DNA of 64,000 nucleotides from FEB-22 sp003105195 (lineage in GTDB: Bacteria; Pseudomonadota; Alphaproteobacteria; Rhizobiales; Xanthobacteraceae), in assembly GCA_027493405.1 (NCBI GenBank), contig JAOSKV010000034.1:124001-188000 (forward strand), given 5' to 3'. The translations under genes were made by a program, and so were the position numbers. Positions 1 to 9,849 of this stretch are shown here, piece after piece. Within the stretch, counting starts at the first letter, position 1. Each line of letters starts with the position of its first letter. The notes below the pieces were generated by a model, which was not told the DNA's origin, ran no database searches, and worked only from the letters and a program-made list of their open reading frames with translations.

Positions 1-701
1 TCGCAACCGGCGTGCCGCTCGCGCCCGTGATGGCGTTCTGGCTCGCCTCGCCCCTGATGGATCCCGCGATGTTCGTGCTCACGGCCGGCGTGCTCGGCTC
101 CGGCTTCGCGCTCGCCAAGACCGTGGCGGCGGTCGCGGTCGGCCTGCTCGGCGGCTTCGGCGTGCTCGCCTTGCAGGGTTTCGGCGTGCTCGCCGGCCCG
201 GTGCTGCGCGAGGGCGTCGGCAATGGCGGCTGCGCGGGCTCGAAGATCCGCAATCCCAAATCCGTGGTCTGGCGCGCCTGGCAGGAGCCGGCGCGGCGCG
301 AGGCCTTCGTCCAGTCGGCGGCCCAGACCGGAATGTTCCTCGGCAAGTGGCTGCTGCTCGCCTTCGCGCTGGAGAGCCTGATGGTCGCCTATGTGCCGAA
401 CGATCTCGTCGCCCGGATCGCGGGCGACGGCGGCCTGCTCTCGATCCTGGGCGCGACCCTCATCGGCATTCCGAGCTATCTCAACGGCAATGCGGCCCTG
501 CCGCTGGTCGGCGGGCTGATCGACAAGGGGCTCGCCCCCGGCGCCGCCATGGCGTTCCTGGTCGGCGGCGGCGTCACGTCGATCCCGGCCGCGGTCGCGG
601 TGTTCGCGGTCGCGCGGCGGCAGGTCTTCGCCGCCTATGCGGGATTTGCGTTCGTCGGGGCGATGCTGAGCGGCCTCGCCTACCAGGCCGTCGCGGGATG
701 A
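1..701 (+). CDS. ArsP/DUF318-type permease, C-terminal part (5' end outside window)
   Basis: The frame is open from base 3 and ends with TGA at 699-701, so the true start lies upstream; the GTG at 12 is probably internal. The 230 or so visible residues contain at least five hydrophobic segments, a soluble loop of about 45 residues with a GNGGC stretch, and a C-terminal GGGVTSIPAA motif. That motif and the repeated layout match the predicted-permease family that includes ArsP (organoarsenical efflux) and YraQ. Function in the inner membrane is known from the family; the substrate here cannot be told. No arsenic gene is next to it. Two more proteins of this type, each half-size, lie at 23.7-24.7 kb. 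Confidence 0.75.
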   Translation, partial: ATGVPLAPVMAFWLASPLMDPAMFVLTAGVLGSGFALAKTVAAVAVGLLGGFGVLALQGFGVLAGPVLREGVGNGGCAGSKIRNPKSVVWRAWQEPARREAFVQSAAQTGMFLGKWLLLAFALESLMVAYVPNDLVARIAGDGGLLSILGATLIGIPSYLNGNAALPLVGGLIDKGLAPGAAMAFLVGGGVTSIPAAVAVFAVARRQVFAAYAGFAFVGAMLSGLAYQAVAG

Positions 702-725
702 GGGCGGTCCGGCGGACCACGATCG

Positions 726-751
726 GCGGGCGGAGGCGCGCCTCCGCCCGC
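726..751. terminator. perfect 26-bp palindrome between convergent genes
   Basis: The 13-base arms 726-738 and 739-751 are exact reverse complements. The palindrome lies 24 bases after the permease stop and 11 bases beyond the stop of the small minus-strand ORF. The position suits a bidirectional terminator or transcript-end hairpin, but there is no T tract on either side. Confidence 0.4.
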
Positions 752-762
752 GGCCGTTCGGG

Positions 763-912
763 TCACGAGGAGAGCTCGGGAGGGCCGCGGGGTCGTCGGA
801 ACATGCGCGCGGGGCCGTGCGTGCGCACCGCATCCTCGAGAATGTCGCCGATCGGGATGTCCCGCTCGGTCACACCCGGCTCGTCGCCGAGACGGTCGGT
901 CGCATAGGTCAT
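763..912 (-). CDS. 49-aa hypothetical protein
   Basis: ATG at 912-910, TGA at 765-763. An AGGGGG Shine-Dalgarno-like run sits six bases before the ATG. The product starts MTYATDRLGDEPG, contains the acidic stretch IPIGDILEDAV, and ends in an Arg/Pro-rich tail (FRRPRGPPELSS). There is no membrane segment or signal peptide. I do not recognise a family. It lies upstream of nothing on its strand and ends at a palindrome, so it looks like a monocistronic unit. Support is the ribosome site and the position only. Confidence 0.4.
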   Translation of the reverse strand: MTYATDRLGDEPGVTERDIPIGDILEDAVRTHGPARMFRRPRGPPELSS

Positions 913-1059
913 GTCAGCCCCCTGTGGCTTGCCCGATGCGGCCGATTGTCATCTGTTCGCCCAGGTTCCCGGCGGGATTTCGGGGTGATTCCTGCGTCAG
1001 CGACGGTACCGGGCACGGGCGACGGCGCCGGCATGGTGCCGGCCGCCGGTGACGGCGTG

Positions 1060-1661
1060 TCATGGCCATTGCCGCAGGACGTCCTCGGCGTCGGCGGTCT
1101 CGATCTGCAGGCTGTAGCGGCCGTGATAGACCTCCAGCAGGGCGTCGTGGCCCGCATCGGACGAGCTGCACACCGCGTCGCGAACCAGGATCACGCGCCA
1201 GCCGAGGTCGACGGCGGAGAGCACGGTCGCGAGCACGCAGACGTCGGTCTCCGAACCGGTCACGATCAATCCGTCCGCGCCGCGCGCGAGCAGATGCTCG
1301 TGCAGCCCGGAGCCCAGGAAGGCCGAATAGCGGGTCTTGTCGACGGTGACGGCGGGCGGCACCAGCGCTGCCAGCGGCGCGACGAGGTCGAGCAGTCCCG
1401 GCGCGAGCTCCGCCCGGGTGGCGCGGCGCCACTTCTCGTAATAGCGCCGCCAGTTTCCGGGCCGCTCCTCGGGTCGCTCGGGCGTGATGAATCGCGTGAA
1501 CACGGTGCGTTCCGGGAAGCGCCGCGCGAGCTCCGTCACGACCGGCAGGACCCGCCCCATCCAGGGGTGGGCCAGGGACCCTCGGCCGTGAAGATGCGCT
1601 GCATGTCGATGCAGAGATGCACGGTCCGGTCGGTCAAGGCAGGAAGCGGGGTCCCGGGCAT
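1060..1661 (-). CDS. isochorismatase-family cysteine hydrolase, interrupted by a frameshift
   Basis: From ATG 1661 the frame reads MPGTPLPAL, then HLCIDMQRIF, the N-terminal Asp motif of isochorismatase-like hydrolases, and runs out after EGPWPTP. The match continues in the next frame as WMGRVLPVVTELARRFP, then KTRYSAF with the conserved Lys, then GSETDVCVLATVLSA with the catalytic Cys, to TGA at 1060. Adding one G to the GGGG run at 1564-1567 (plus strand) restores one frame of about 200 codons, the normal family size. Such enzymes hydrolyse amide or ester bonds in nicotinamide, ureidoacrylate and similar substrates; the substrate here is unknown. All catalytic positions are intact, so a sequence error is more likely than decay. 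Confidence 0.75.
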
Positions 1662-1857
1662 CGGAGGGCGGAAGGTTGCGCGCGGGCCGAAACGTCGCCG
1701 CCGGCGCCGCGATGGGGCCAACGATTTTCCGGGGCGGGTGTTCCGGGCGGGATGCGCGGTGCGCCGGCCACATGCGTCGCCGGGAACCGGACCCTCGCAA
1801 TCCGGTTGACGCAGGCGGCGAGGATCCGCCGCGGCGGGCGCAACGTGGAGGCGTCGC

Positions 1858-3402
1858 ATGAACGTGGCGGAGGAACACACGGTCTCGCTCTGGATGGACG
1901 GTCCGAGCGTCGAGGCGCCGCTCCTCGATCATGCGGAACGGGCCGACGTGATCGTGGTCGGTGGCGGCATCGCGGGACTTTCGGTCGCCTACGAGGTTGC
2001 GGCGCGGGGCCGTTCCGTCGTCGTCGTGGACAGCGGCGCGATCGCGACCGGCATGACGGCCCGCACCACGGCGCATCTCGCCTCCGCCTTCGACGACTTC
2101 TATGCGGAGGTGATCGAGACGCGCGGGCTCGCGGCGGCCAGGATCCTGTACCAGAGCCTGGCGGCCTCCATCGACCGCGCCGAGACGATCCAGCGCGAGG
2201 AAGGAATCGCCTGCGATTTCGCGCGCCTCGACGGGTTTCTCATGCAGGCGCCGGATACCCCGGATTCGCGCCTCGACGAGGAACGCGCGGCCTGCCTGCA
2301 GGTCGGCATCCCGGTGGAAGCACGGGACGCGCCGCCGCTGCAGCGCGACATCGCGGCGCGCGCCCTGCGCTTCCCGCGCCAGGCGCGCTTTCATCCGCTC
2401 AAGTATCTCGCGGGATTGGCCGGCGCCATCCGCAGGCGCGGCGGCCGGCTCTATGCGGACACGCGCGTGCTCGGCGTCGAGGAAAGAGACGGCGAGGTGG
2501 TGGTCAGGACCGAGCCGGGGCACGAGCTGCGCGCCCGCGACGTCGTGATCGCCACCAACGTCCCGATCAACGACCGCATGGCGGTCCATACCAAGCAGGC
2601 GCCCTATCGCACCTATGCGATCGCGGCCGTCCTGCCGCGCGGCAGCCTCGCCGACGCGCTCTATTGGGACACGCGGGACCCGTATCACTATGTGCGCCTG
2701 CAGCCGCTCTCGGAGGAGGACGATGCGGTCATCATCGGCGGCGAGGATCACAAGTCCGGGGAGGCGGATGACGGCGCCCGCCGCTTCGCGGATCTCGAGG
2801 CCTGGGCGCGCGAGCGGCTCCCCGCGCTCGGGAGGATCACGCATCGCTGGTCCGGGCAGGTCATGGAGCCGGCCGACTTCGCGGGCTTCATCGGCCGCAA
2901 TCCCGGAAACCGGCACGTCTACCTGGTCACCGGCGATTCCGGCCAGGGCATCACCAACGGCATCGTCGGCGGCCTGCTCGTCGCCGACCTGATCGTGTCG
3001 GGCGAAAGCCCGTGGAGCGAGGTCTACGACCCGGCACGCAAGATCACCCAGCGCATCGGCGACTACATCAAGGAGAACCTCACGCCGATCAAGAGCTTCG
3101 CCGAATACCTCACGGCCGGAGAGATCGCCGCGGCGCAGGATCTGACGCCCGGCGAAGGGCGCCTGCTGCGCAAGGGACTGAAGAAGATCGCGGCGTGCCG
3201 CGATCTCGACGGCGCCCTGCACCTGCGCTCGGCGAGCTGCACGCATATGGGCTGTGTCGTGCACTGGAACAGCCTCGAGCAATGCTGGGACTGTCCGTGC
3301 CACGGCTCGCAGTTCGCGCCGGACGGCTCCGTGCTCCACGGGCCGGCGGTCGCGCCGCTCGCGCGGATCGAAGCGCCCGGCAGGCTGGAAGCCGCCGAAT
3401 AG
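1858..3402 (+). CDS. FAD-dependent oxidoreductase with C-terminal Rieske [2Fe-2S] domain
   Basis: 514 aa. A Rossmann dinucleotide motif (VIVVGGGIAGLSVAYE) lies at residues 31-46 of a DadA/glycine-oxidase-like FAD domain. After a linker near 400-440 comes a Rieske domain with C461-x-H463 and C479-x2-H482, all four cluster ligands present. The start ATG is preceded by GTGGAGG six bases upstream. This two-domain build is known in bacteria (Bacillus YhfW type) and implies electron passage between flavin and an iron-sulfur cluster; the substrate is not established. No signal peptide, so it is probably cytoplasmic. An SDR oxidoreductase follows after 68 bases on the same strand. Confidence 0.85.
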   Translation: MNVAEEHTVSLWMDGPSVEAPLLDHAERADVIVVGGGIAGLSVAYEVAARGRSVVVVDSGAIATGMTARTTAHLASAFDDFYAEVIETRGLAAARILYQSLAASIDRAETIQREEGIACDFARLDGFLMQAPDTPDSRLDEERAACLQVGIPVEARDAPPLQRDIAARALRFPRQARFHPLKYLAGLAGAIRRRGGRLYADTRVLGVEERDGEVVVRTEPGHELRARDVVIATNVPINDRMAVHTKQAPYRTYAIAAVLPRGSLADALYWDTRDPYHYVRLQPLSEEDDAVIIGGEDHKSGEADDGARRFADLEAWARERLPALGRITHRWSGQVMEPADFAGFIGRNPGNRHVYLVTGDSGQGITNGIVGGLLVADLIVSGESPWSEVYDPARKITQRIGDYIKENLTPIKSFAEYLTAGEIAAAQDLTPGEGRLLRKGLKKIAACRDLDGALHLRSASCTHMGCVVHWNSLEQCWDCPCHGSQFAPDGSVLHGPAVAPLARIEAPGRLEAAE

Positions 3403-3470
3403 CAGCGCCAGAGGTCGCTGGACGGCACGCTCCCGATCGCCCACAAGAGCGGGCGAACCAGGGAGGGCGC

Positions 3471-4244
3471 ATGACGTTCGATCTGAGCCGGAAGGTCGCG
3501 CTGGTCAGCGGGGGCAACGGCGGCATCGGCCTCGGCTTCGCCGATGGGCTCGCCCGGGCGGGCGCCGACGTGGTGATCTGGGGGAGCAATCCCGAGAAGC
3601 TCGCTTCCGCCGAGACGAGCCTGCGTCGCCACGGACGGCGCGTGCTCGCGCAGCGTTGCGACGTCGCCGACGAGACGCAGGTGGAGGCGAGCTTCGCGGC
3701 CGCGCTTTCCGCCATGGGCCGCGTCGACGCCTGCTTCGCCAATGCGGGCGTGACCCAGCGGCGCGCGCCGCTCGCCGAGCTTGCCACCGCGGAATGGCGG
3801 CGGGTGCTCGCGGTCAATCTCGACGGCGCCTTCTTCACCCTGCGCGCCGCGTGCCGCCACATGATCGCGCGCGCGCAAGCCGGCGATCCGGGCGGCCGCC
3901 TGGTCGCGGTCGCGAGCACCGCGGCCGTGCACGGCCCCGCCCGGGCCGCCGCCTACGGCGCCAGCAAGGGCGCGCTGGTCGCCATGACGCGCGCGCTCGC
4001 GGTCGAGATGGCGCACTACGAGGTCACGGCCAACGCCGTCCTGCCGGGCTGGATCGAGACCGAGATGACCGCCGCCGCGGTCGCGGACGAAAAATTCTCC
4101 GGCAACGTGCTCCCGCGCATCCCGATGCGCCGCTGGGGCGCGCCGGACGACTTCGCCGGCATCGCGGTCTATCTCGCGAGCGAGGCGAGCCGCTACCACA
4201 CGGGCGACAGCCTGGTGATCGACGGTGCCTACACGATCTTCTGA
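3471..4244 (+). CDS. short-chain dehydrogenase/reductase (SDR)
   Basis: 257 aa, classical SDR size. Residues 14-21 give the glycine-rich cofactor loop (GGNGGIGL), 91-93 NAG, S149 with Y162-x3-K166 the catalytic set, and GWIETEMT is the loop after the active site. The C-terminus ends GDSLVIDGAYTIF as in FabG-like enzymes. The ATG follows GGGAGGG by three bases. It probably forms one unit with the FAD-Rieske gene 68 bases upstream. It reduces a carbonyl or oxidises an alcohol with NAD(P); the substrate cannot be told. It ends 30 bases before the convergent response-regulator gene. Confidence 0.85.
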   Translation: MTFDLSRKVALVSGGNGGIGLGFADGLARAGADVVIWGSNPEKLASAETSLRRHGRRVLAQRCDVADETQVEASFAAALSAMGRVDACFANAGVTQRRAPLAELATAEWRRVLAVNLDGAFFTLRAACRHMIARAQAGDPGGRLVAVASTAAVHGPARAAAYGASKGALVAMTRALAVEMAHYEVTANAVLPGWIETEMTAAAVADEKFSGNVLPRIPMRRWGAPDDFAGIAVYLASEASRYHTGDSLVIDGAYTIF

Positions 4245-4273
4245 TCCGGCGCGCGATCGCGCCGACCCGCGGC

Positions 4274-4885
4274 TCACCCCGGCGACTGTACGTGCGGGCG
4301 CAACACCATGCTCATCCGCACGAGGTCGGCGAAGCTCTCGGCGCGCATGCGCTCGAGCACCCAGGCGCGATAGGTCTCGACCGTGCGCACGCTGATGCCG
4401 AGCCGGGCCGCGACCTCCTTGTTGGCGCAGCCGTCGACGACGAGCCACAGCACCTGGCGCTGTCGCTCGGTGAGGGATTCGTAGCGCGCCTTGAGCTCGT
4501 CGAGCTGGTTGCGCCTGGCGGTCGACTCCGCGCCGGCGTCCATCGCGGCGCGAACGGCCTGCAGCAGCCGCTCCTCCTCGAACGGCTTCTCGATGAAGTC
4601 GAACGCGCCCTGCTTGAGCGCCTGGACGGCGAGCTCGACGTCGCCGTGCGCGGTGAGCAGGATCACGGGCCGCGGGTCCTGCGACTGCTTCAGGGCGGCG
4701 AGCAGCTCCATGCCGTTGAGCCCGGGCATGCGCAGGTCGCTGACCACGCAGCCGGCGTCCGCGGGCGCCCCCAGGAAGGCGGCCGCGCTCGCATAGCGCG
4801 CGACCTGGAGTCCCTTGGTCTCGAGCAGCATGCCGACCGCCTCCAGCACCCCCGGATCGTCGTCCACCAGCGCCACCGAGCTCAT
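4274..4885 (-). CDS. FixJ-family response regulator
   Basis: 203 aa. The receiver domain spans residues 3-118 with the acidic pocket D8-D10, phospho-acceptor D50 in VVSDLRMPG, and the conserved Lys of the IEKPF motif near 100. A LuxR-type helix-turn-helix follows at about 138-198 (LTERQRQVLWLVVDG, NKEVAARLGISVRTVETYR). Its ATG overlaps the stop of the kinase gene by four bases (ATGA), so the two are translationally coupled. Phosphorylation by the MASE1 kinase should turn on DNA binding. Targets are unknown; the divergent Mrp antiporter region is a candidate. Confidence 0.9.
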   Translation of the reverse strand: MSSVALVDDDPGVLEAVGMLLETKGLQVARYASAAAFLGAPADAGCVVSDLRMPGLNGMELLAALKQSQDPRPVILLTAHGDVELAVQALKQGAFDFIEKPFEEERLLQAVRAAMDAGAESTARRNQLDELKARYESLTERQRQVLWLVVDGCANKEVAARLGISVRTVETYRAWVLERMRAESFADLVRMSMVLRPHVQSPG

Positions 4886-6507
4886 GAGCGGCTGCCCTCC
4901 TTCCTGAAGCGAAGCTTCACGATGGTCCCCGCCTCGTCCGAGGCGACCGCGATTCCGCCGCCATGCGCCTCCGCCACGGAGCGCGCGATCGACAGCCCGA
5001 TGCCGGTGCCTTCCGGCTTGCTCGTGAGCAGGGGAATCGGCGCGAGATCCATGATGTGCTCGGGAAATCCCGGGCCGTTGTCGCGCACCGCGATCTCGAT
5101 GCCGGCCGCGCCCGTGGCGGCGACGTCGACCGAGATGACTCCCGGCTTGCCGGTCGCCGCGATCGCGTCGACGCTGTTGTCGATGACGTTGTAGAGCGCC
5201 TGCTGCAGCTGAACCGGGTCGCCGACCATCGACTCGGCGCCGGGATGCACGCGCACGCGCAGGTCGATCTCGGCCGCGGCCAATCGGTCGAGCAGGAGAT
5301 CGCGTATCTCGCCCAGGATCTCCTCCGGCGCGACCGGCCGCGGATGCAGCGCCTGCCGGCGCAGGAGACCGCGCGTGCCGCTGATGATGGAGCTGGCGCG
5401 GTCGCATTCCGACCGGATCTTGCCGATCGCCTCGCCGGCAGCCGCGAGCCGGCCCGCCGCGACGGCCTCGCGCGCGATGCCCGCGAAGGTCTTGATCGAC
5501 GTGATCGGCTGGTTCACCTCGTGGGCGATCGTCGTCGCGACCTCGCCCATCGATCGCAGCCGCAGCGCGCGATTGAGCGCGAGCTGCTGATACCGCAGCC
5601 GCGTCGCGGTCGCCTGCTGCTCGGCCACCAGGCTGCCGAACACGAGGCCGGTCGCCGCCAGCGAGATCATCAGCATCTGGATCGAGAACAGCTCGAGGTC
5701 GGTCCCGGGCCAGAGCTGGAGCGCGATCACCAGCCCGACCTGGATCACGCTGAGCGCAACGGCGGCCCCGAACAGGCCGGAGCGCAGGGTGCACCAGAGC
5801 AGCGGCACGAACAGAAGATAGAACAGCTGGTAGGCGCGCGCGTGGGGAAGCGCGAAGATCGCCAACAGCGCCAGCACGATCGCGGCGCCCTGCAGCAGGC
5901 TCTCCCACGTGATGGCCGGCCGGCGCGGCCGGCTGACCGCCATGAGCAGCAGGGGCGACACCACCAGCATTCCGATCAGGTCTCCGACCAGGAAGCGCAG
6001 GAAGGCGGCGAGCAGCTGCCGGCCTTCCAGATAGCCCAGGACGCCGAGGAGTCCGACATAGCTGCTCGCCGCCACCGCCGCCACCGCGAGCGCGCTCAGC
6101 ATCAGCACCAGCACGTCATTGAGTGCGGGAAGCCGGAAGTCGAGCAGGTTCCGGTGACGCACGGTCAGGCCGATCGCGAGGCAGCTGCCGCCGATCAGGA
6201 GACCTTCCAGCAGGTGGATCGCGAACGGCACCGAGCCGCCCCGGAAAATGAGTCCGGCGAGCGCCGGCGCGGCGAGCACGAAGGGCGCATAGACCGCGCC
6301 GCCGAGAAGCACCACCGCCAGGGTGAGGCCCTGCCCCGGGCTCCACGGCGTGATGGCGAGCCCCTGATAGGCGTCGATGAAGCTCACATGGTCGAGCCCG
6401 AGAAAGGCCGCGACGTAGCAGCTTCCGTTCAGGAATGGGCTTCTGGACAAACGCATCTCTGGCCAGCTCGTCGAGCCGGTTATCGGGCGCTGCAGAGGGT
6501 CTGTCAT
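4882..6507 (-). CDS. membrane sensor histidine kinase with MASE1 domain
   Basis: 541 aa from the ATG at 6507 (reads MTDPLQRPIT); an in-frame start 57 bases further upstream is possible. About eight to ten hydrophobic segments over residues 20-300 form a MASE1-type sensor. They are followed by a coiled linker, the H box (EVATTIAHEVNQPI) and an HATPase domain with N, G1 (VRDNGPGFPE) and G2 (GTGIGLSIARS) boxes. MASE1 ligands are poorly known. The H box resembles FixL/DctB-type kinases. It forms an operon with the FixJ-like regulator and is divergent from the small membrane protein and mrp genes. Confidence 0.88.
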   Translation of the reverse strand: MTDPLQRPITGSTSWPEMRLSRSPFLNGSCYVAAFLGLDHVSFIDAYQGLAITPWSPGQGLTLAVVLLGGAVYAPFVLAAPALAGLIFRGGSVPFAIHLLEGLLIGGSCLAIGLTVRHRNLLDFRLPALNDVLVLMLSALAVAAVAASSYVGLLGVLGYLEGRQLLAAFLRFLVGDLIGMLVVSPLLLMAVSRPRRPAITWESLLQGAAIVLALLAIFALPHARAYQLFYLLFVPLLWCTLRSGLFGAAVALSVIQVGLVIALQLWPGTDLELFSIQMLMISLAATGLVFGSLVAEQQATATRLRYQQLALNRALRLRSMGEVATTIAHEVNQPITSIKTFAGIAREAVAAGRLAAAGEAIGKIRSECDRASSIISGTRGLLRRQALHPRPVAPEEILGEIRDLLLDRLAAAEIDLRVRVHPGAESMVGDPVQLQQALYNVIDNSVDAIAATGKPGVISVDVAATGAAGIEIAVRDNGPGFPEHIMDLAPIPLLTSKPEGTGIGLSIARSVAEAHGGGIAVASDEAGTIVKLRFRKEGSRS

Positions 6508-6620
6508 CGTGTGGTTTTTACCGAGGTGATCGCCACAAGGTATCCGAACGGAGGTTGTCCCCACAGCTTGTTTCTCCGACGGCCGCGCCCGAGTTTGACG
6601 GAGAACCCAGGAGGCTGGCG

Positions 6621-6830
6621 ATGGACGCGCCTGCTCCAGACCGGCGCGCCGGACCTGCGGGCGCTACGGGGTCGCGTGCGGCAAGGACGCGCGGCGACCG
6701 CGGCGCGACCGCGGATCTCGGCGGGCGCCTGCTCCTCCCGCTGGTGCGAAAGCTCGAGCGGAACTGGCCGGTGTCGGTCGCGCTGATCCTGCTCGCCTTC
6801 ATGGCGCTGTCGTTCCTGCGGTCCGCGTGA
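6621..6830 (+). CDS. 69-aa single-span membrane protein
   Basis: ATG 6621 is preceded by a strong AGGAGG eight bases upstream. The first 45 residues are Ala/Arg-rich and hydrophilic. Residues 48-66 (WPVSVALILLAFMALSFL) form one membrane segment ending two residues before the terminus, a tail-anchored layout. No family recognised. It is the first gene on the plus strand after the divergent kinase and lies 141 bases before mrpA. Its ribosome site is better than that of mrpA, so it may lead that operon. Confidence 0.55.
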   Translation: MDAPAPDRRAGPAGATGSRAARTRGDRGATADLGGRLLLPLVRKLERNWPVSVALILLAFMALSFLRSA

Positions 6831-6971
6831 GCGGCACCGCGGCGCCGGCGGAAGGGAGACGATGAGGCGGAGACGCAGTCCGAGGGCCGGCGACGCCTGC
6901 GCGCGTCGCGATGGCCGTGCCGCGCGCATCGAACCTGCAACAGGAGAGGGCGCGAGGCTCGCCGAACCCGA

Positions 6972-9846
6972 ATGTCGTCCGCTCTCGTCGTCCTGATCCC
7001 GTTCCTGGCCGCGGCCCTCCCTCCCCTGGCGGCTCGGCTCGGACGGAGCGCCTGCGCCGGAACGGCGGCGGCGGCGACGCTCGTGTCCCTCGCGCTGCTG
7101 CTGGCGAACGCCGATGCGCTGTGGTCCGCCCCGGCGGTCGCCTGGCGTGCCGACTGGCTGCCGCAGGTCGGACTGTCGTTCTCGTTCCGCCTCGATGCGC
7201 TCGCGGTGTTCTTTGCGCTGCTGATCCTCGCGATCGGCGTCCTGATCATCGTCTATGCGCGACATTATCTCGCGCCCGCCGACCCGGCCGGACGCTTCTA
7301 TGCCTATCTGCTTCTGTTCCAGGGCTCGATGCTCGGTATCGTGGCGGCCGACAACGTCCTGCTCATGCTGGTGTTCTGGGAGCTGACGAGCCTCAGCTCG
7401 TTCCTGCTCATCGGCTACTGGAACCATGCGGCCGAGTCGCGCCGGGGCGCCCGCATGGCGCTCGTCGTCACGGGCGGCGGCGGATTCGCCCTGATCGCCG
7501 GCATGCTGATCCTGGGCGAGATCGCGGGCAGCTACCAGATCTCCGAGATCCTGCAGCGCGGCGAGGCGATCCGGGAATCGCCGCTCTACCTGCCGGCGCT
7601 GATCCTGATCCTGATCGGCGCCTTCACCAAGTCCGCGCAGTTCCCGTTCCATTTCTGGCTGCCGCACGCCATGGCGGCGCCGACGCCGGTCTCGGCCTAC
7701 CTGCATTCGGCCACCATGGTGAAGGCCGGCATCTTCCTGATGGCGCGGCTGTGGCCGGCGCTCGCGGGCACCGAGGCGTGGTTCCTGATCGTGTCGCTCA
7801 CCGGACTCGTCACCATGGTGGTGGCGGCCTGGATCGCCTGCTTCCGCGACGACCTCAAGGCGCTGCTCGCCTTCTCGACGGTCAGCCATCTCGGGTTGAT
7901 CACCATGCTGCTCGGCTTCGGCACGCCGGCCGCGGCCGCGGTCGCAGTGCTGCACGTGCTCAACCATGCGACCTTCAAGGCGGCGCTGTTCATGAGCGTC
8001 GGCATCGTCGACCACGAGGCGGGCACGCGGGACATCCGCCGGCTCGGCGGACTCCTGTGGCTGATGCCGATCACCGGCACGCTCGCGCTGGTCGCCGCGG
8101 CCTCGATGGCGGGCGTGCCGCTGCTCAACGGCTACATCTCGAAGGAGATGATGCTCGAGCAGGCCGCGGTCACGAGCTATGCGGGCCTCGCCTGGCTGGT
8201 TCCCGCGATGGCGACGCTCGGCGCGCTCCTGTCGGCGGGTTATTCGGCGCGCCTGGTGATCGGCGCCTTCCTCGGCCGGCCGCACCCCGGCGACGCCGGA
8301 CACGGGCACGACCCCTCGCCCGGCATGTGGGGACCGGTCGCGGTCCTGGTCGCCCTGGTGGTGGCGCTCGGCGTCGCGCCGCAGCTCCTGGCCGCGCCCC
8401 TGGTCGAGCCGGCCGCGCGCGCGGTCACGGGCGGCGAGATGCCGCCGCTCTCGCTCGCGATCTGGCACGGCGTCACGCCGGCCTTGGCGATGAGCCTGAT
8501 CGCGCTCGCCGGCGGCCTCGCCTTCGTGGCGGTCCAGGAGCGGCTCGACCGGCTGCGCGAGGCTTTCCCGCGGCCCGACGCCAAGCGCATGTTCGAGGCG
8601 GCGCTTTCGGCCTGCGTGCGCGCCGCGGACCGGCTGATCGCCGCGACGCACACGCAGGTGCTGCACCACCACGCGAGCGTCGCGGTGCTGGCGATCGCGG
8701 GAGCGGCGGCAGCCTGGTTCTGGATCGCGCCGCACGCGGCGGGCGAGCGCGCGCCGCTGCCTGCGAGCGCGCCCGCGGTCACGGCCTGGCTGGTCCTGAT
8801 CGTGGCCACCGCGACGCTGGTGCTGCGCCACCGCGACCGGCTGTTCGCGATCGTGCTCACCAGCGTGGTCGGCCTGATCGTGTCGCTGACCTTCATGCAG
8901 TTCTCGGCGCCCGACCTGGCCCTCACCCAGGTCAGCGTCGAGGTGGTCACCACCATCCTGCTGCTGCTCGCGCTCAACCTGCTGCCGAAGGAGACGCCGG
9001 CCGAGACCGGCGCCGGCTGGCGCTCCTTCGACGCCGTGGTCGCGAGCGCGGTCGGGCTCGGGGCCGGCGGACTCGCCTATGCCCTGATGACCCGCAGCGT
9101 GGACTCGATCTCCGCCTTCCACGTCGCACAGGCGAAGCCCGGCGGCGGCGGCACCAACGTCGTCAACGTCATCCTGGTGGACTTCCGCGGCTTCGACACC
9201 TTCGGCGAGATCATCGTGCTCGGCATCGCGGCGCTGGCGATCTACGCCCTGCTCGATTCGGCCCTGCGCGGCGCGGCGGTGCGGCGGCTCGCCGCCATGC
9301 GGGGGCCTCGAAAGCGCGGACGCCCATCCGCTGCTGCTCGTGGTCGCCACGCGGGTCCTGCTGCCCCTGGTCGTGACGGTCGGCGCCTACATCTTCTTCC
9401 GCGGCCACAACCTGCCCGGCGGCGGCTTCATTGCCGGGCTGATCGTGGCGGTGGCGCTGATCATGCAGTACATGGCGAGCGGCTATTCCTGGACGGCGGC
9501 ACGGGCGCGTTTCGACGCCCACCTGATGATCGGGGGCGGCGTCGCCATCGCGGGCCTCACCGGGGTCGCATCGTGGCTGTTCGGCCGGCCGTTCCTGACC
9601 AGCACCTTCGACCACGTGCACCTGCCGTTGATCGGCGAGATCGAGCTCGCCTCCGCGGTCGCCTTCGACCTCGGGGTCTTCCTCACGGTGGTCGGCACGG
9701 TGCTCCTGTCGCTCGCCACGATCTCGCGGGTCGAGGAGCGCGCCGAGCCGCCGTCGCCGCCGGCCGAGGAGCCGCGAACCTTGCCGCGGCAGAGCACGCC
9801 GGCACCGGCGCGGCCGCGCGCGCTCGTCACCAGCGAGGGGGACTGA
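6972..9846 (+). CDS. mrpA: Mrp Na+/H+ antiporter subunit A fused to subunit B (one frameshift)
   Basis: The first about 780 codons encode MrpA/MnhA: an NADH-quinone oxidoreductase ND5-like membrane protein with TM loop motifs VFWELTSLSSFLLIGYW and PTPVSAYLHSATMVKAGI, then a subunit-A extension with APDLALTQVSVE. The frame breaks in the GGGGG run at 9301-9305; removing one G continues it as GLESADAHPLLLVVATR into the MnhB domain (RGHNLPGGGFIAGL, then FDLGVFLTVVG). The A-B fusion is normal for alphaproteobacteria, so the break is probably an error. The complex exchanges Na+ (or K+) for protons across the inner membrane and supports alkaline and salt tolerance. The ribosome site is weak. Confidence 0.9.
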
Positions 9847-9849
9847 GCC

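Noticed and set aside
6862..6996. 44-codon Arg-rich frame overlapping the mrpA start, with GGGAG before its ATG
   Set aside because: Could be a leader peptide, but composition is that of random high-GC frames and nothing else supports it.
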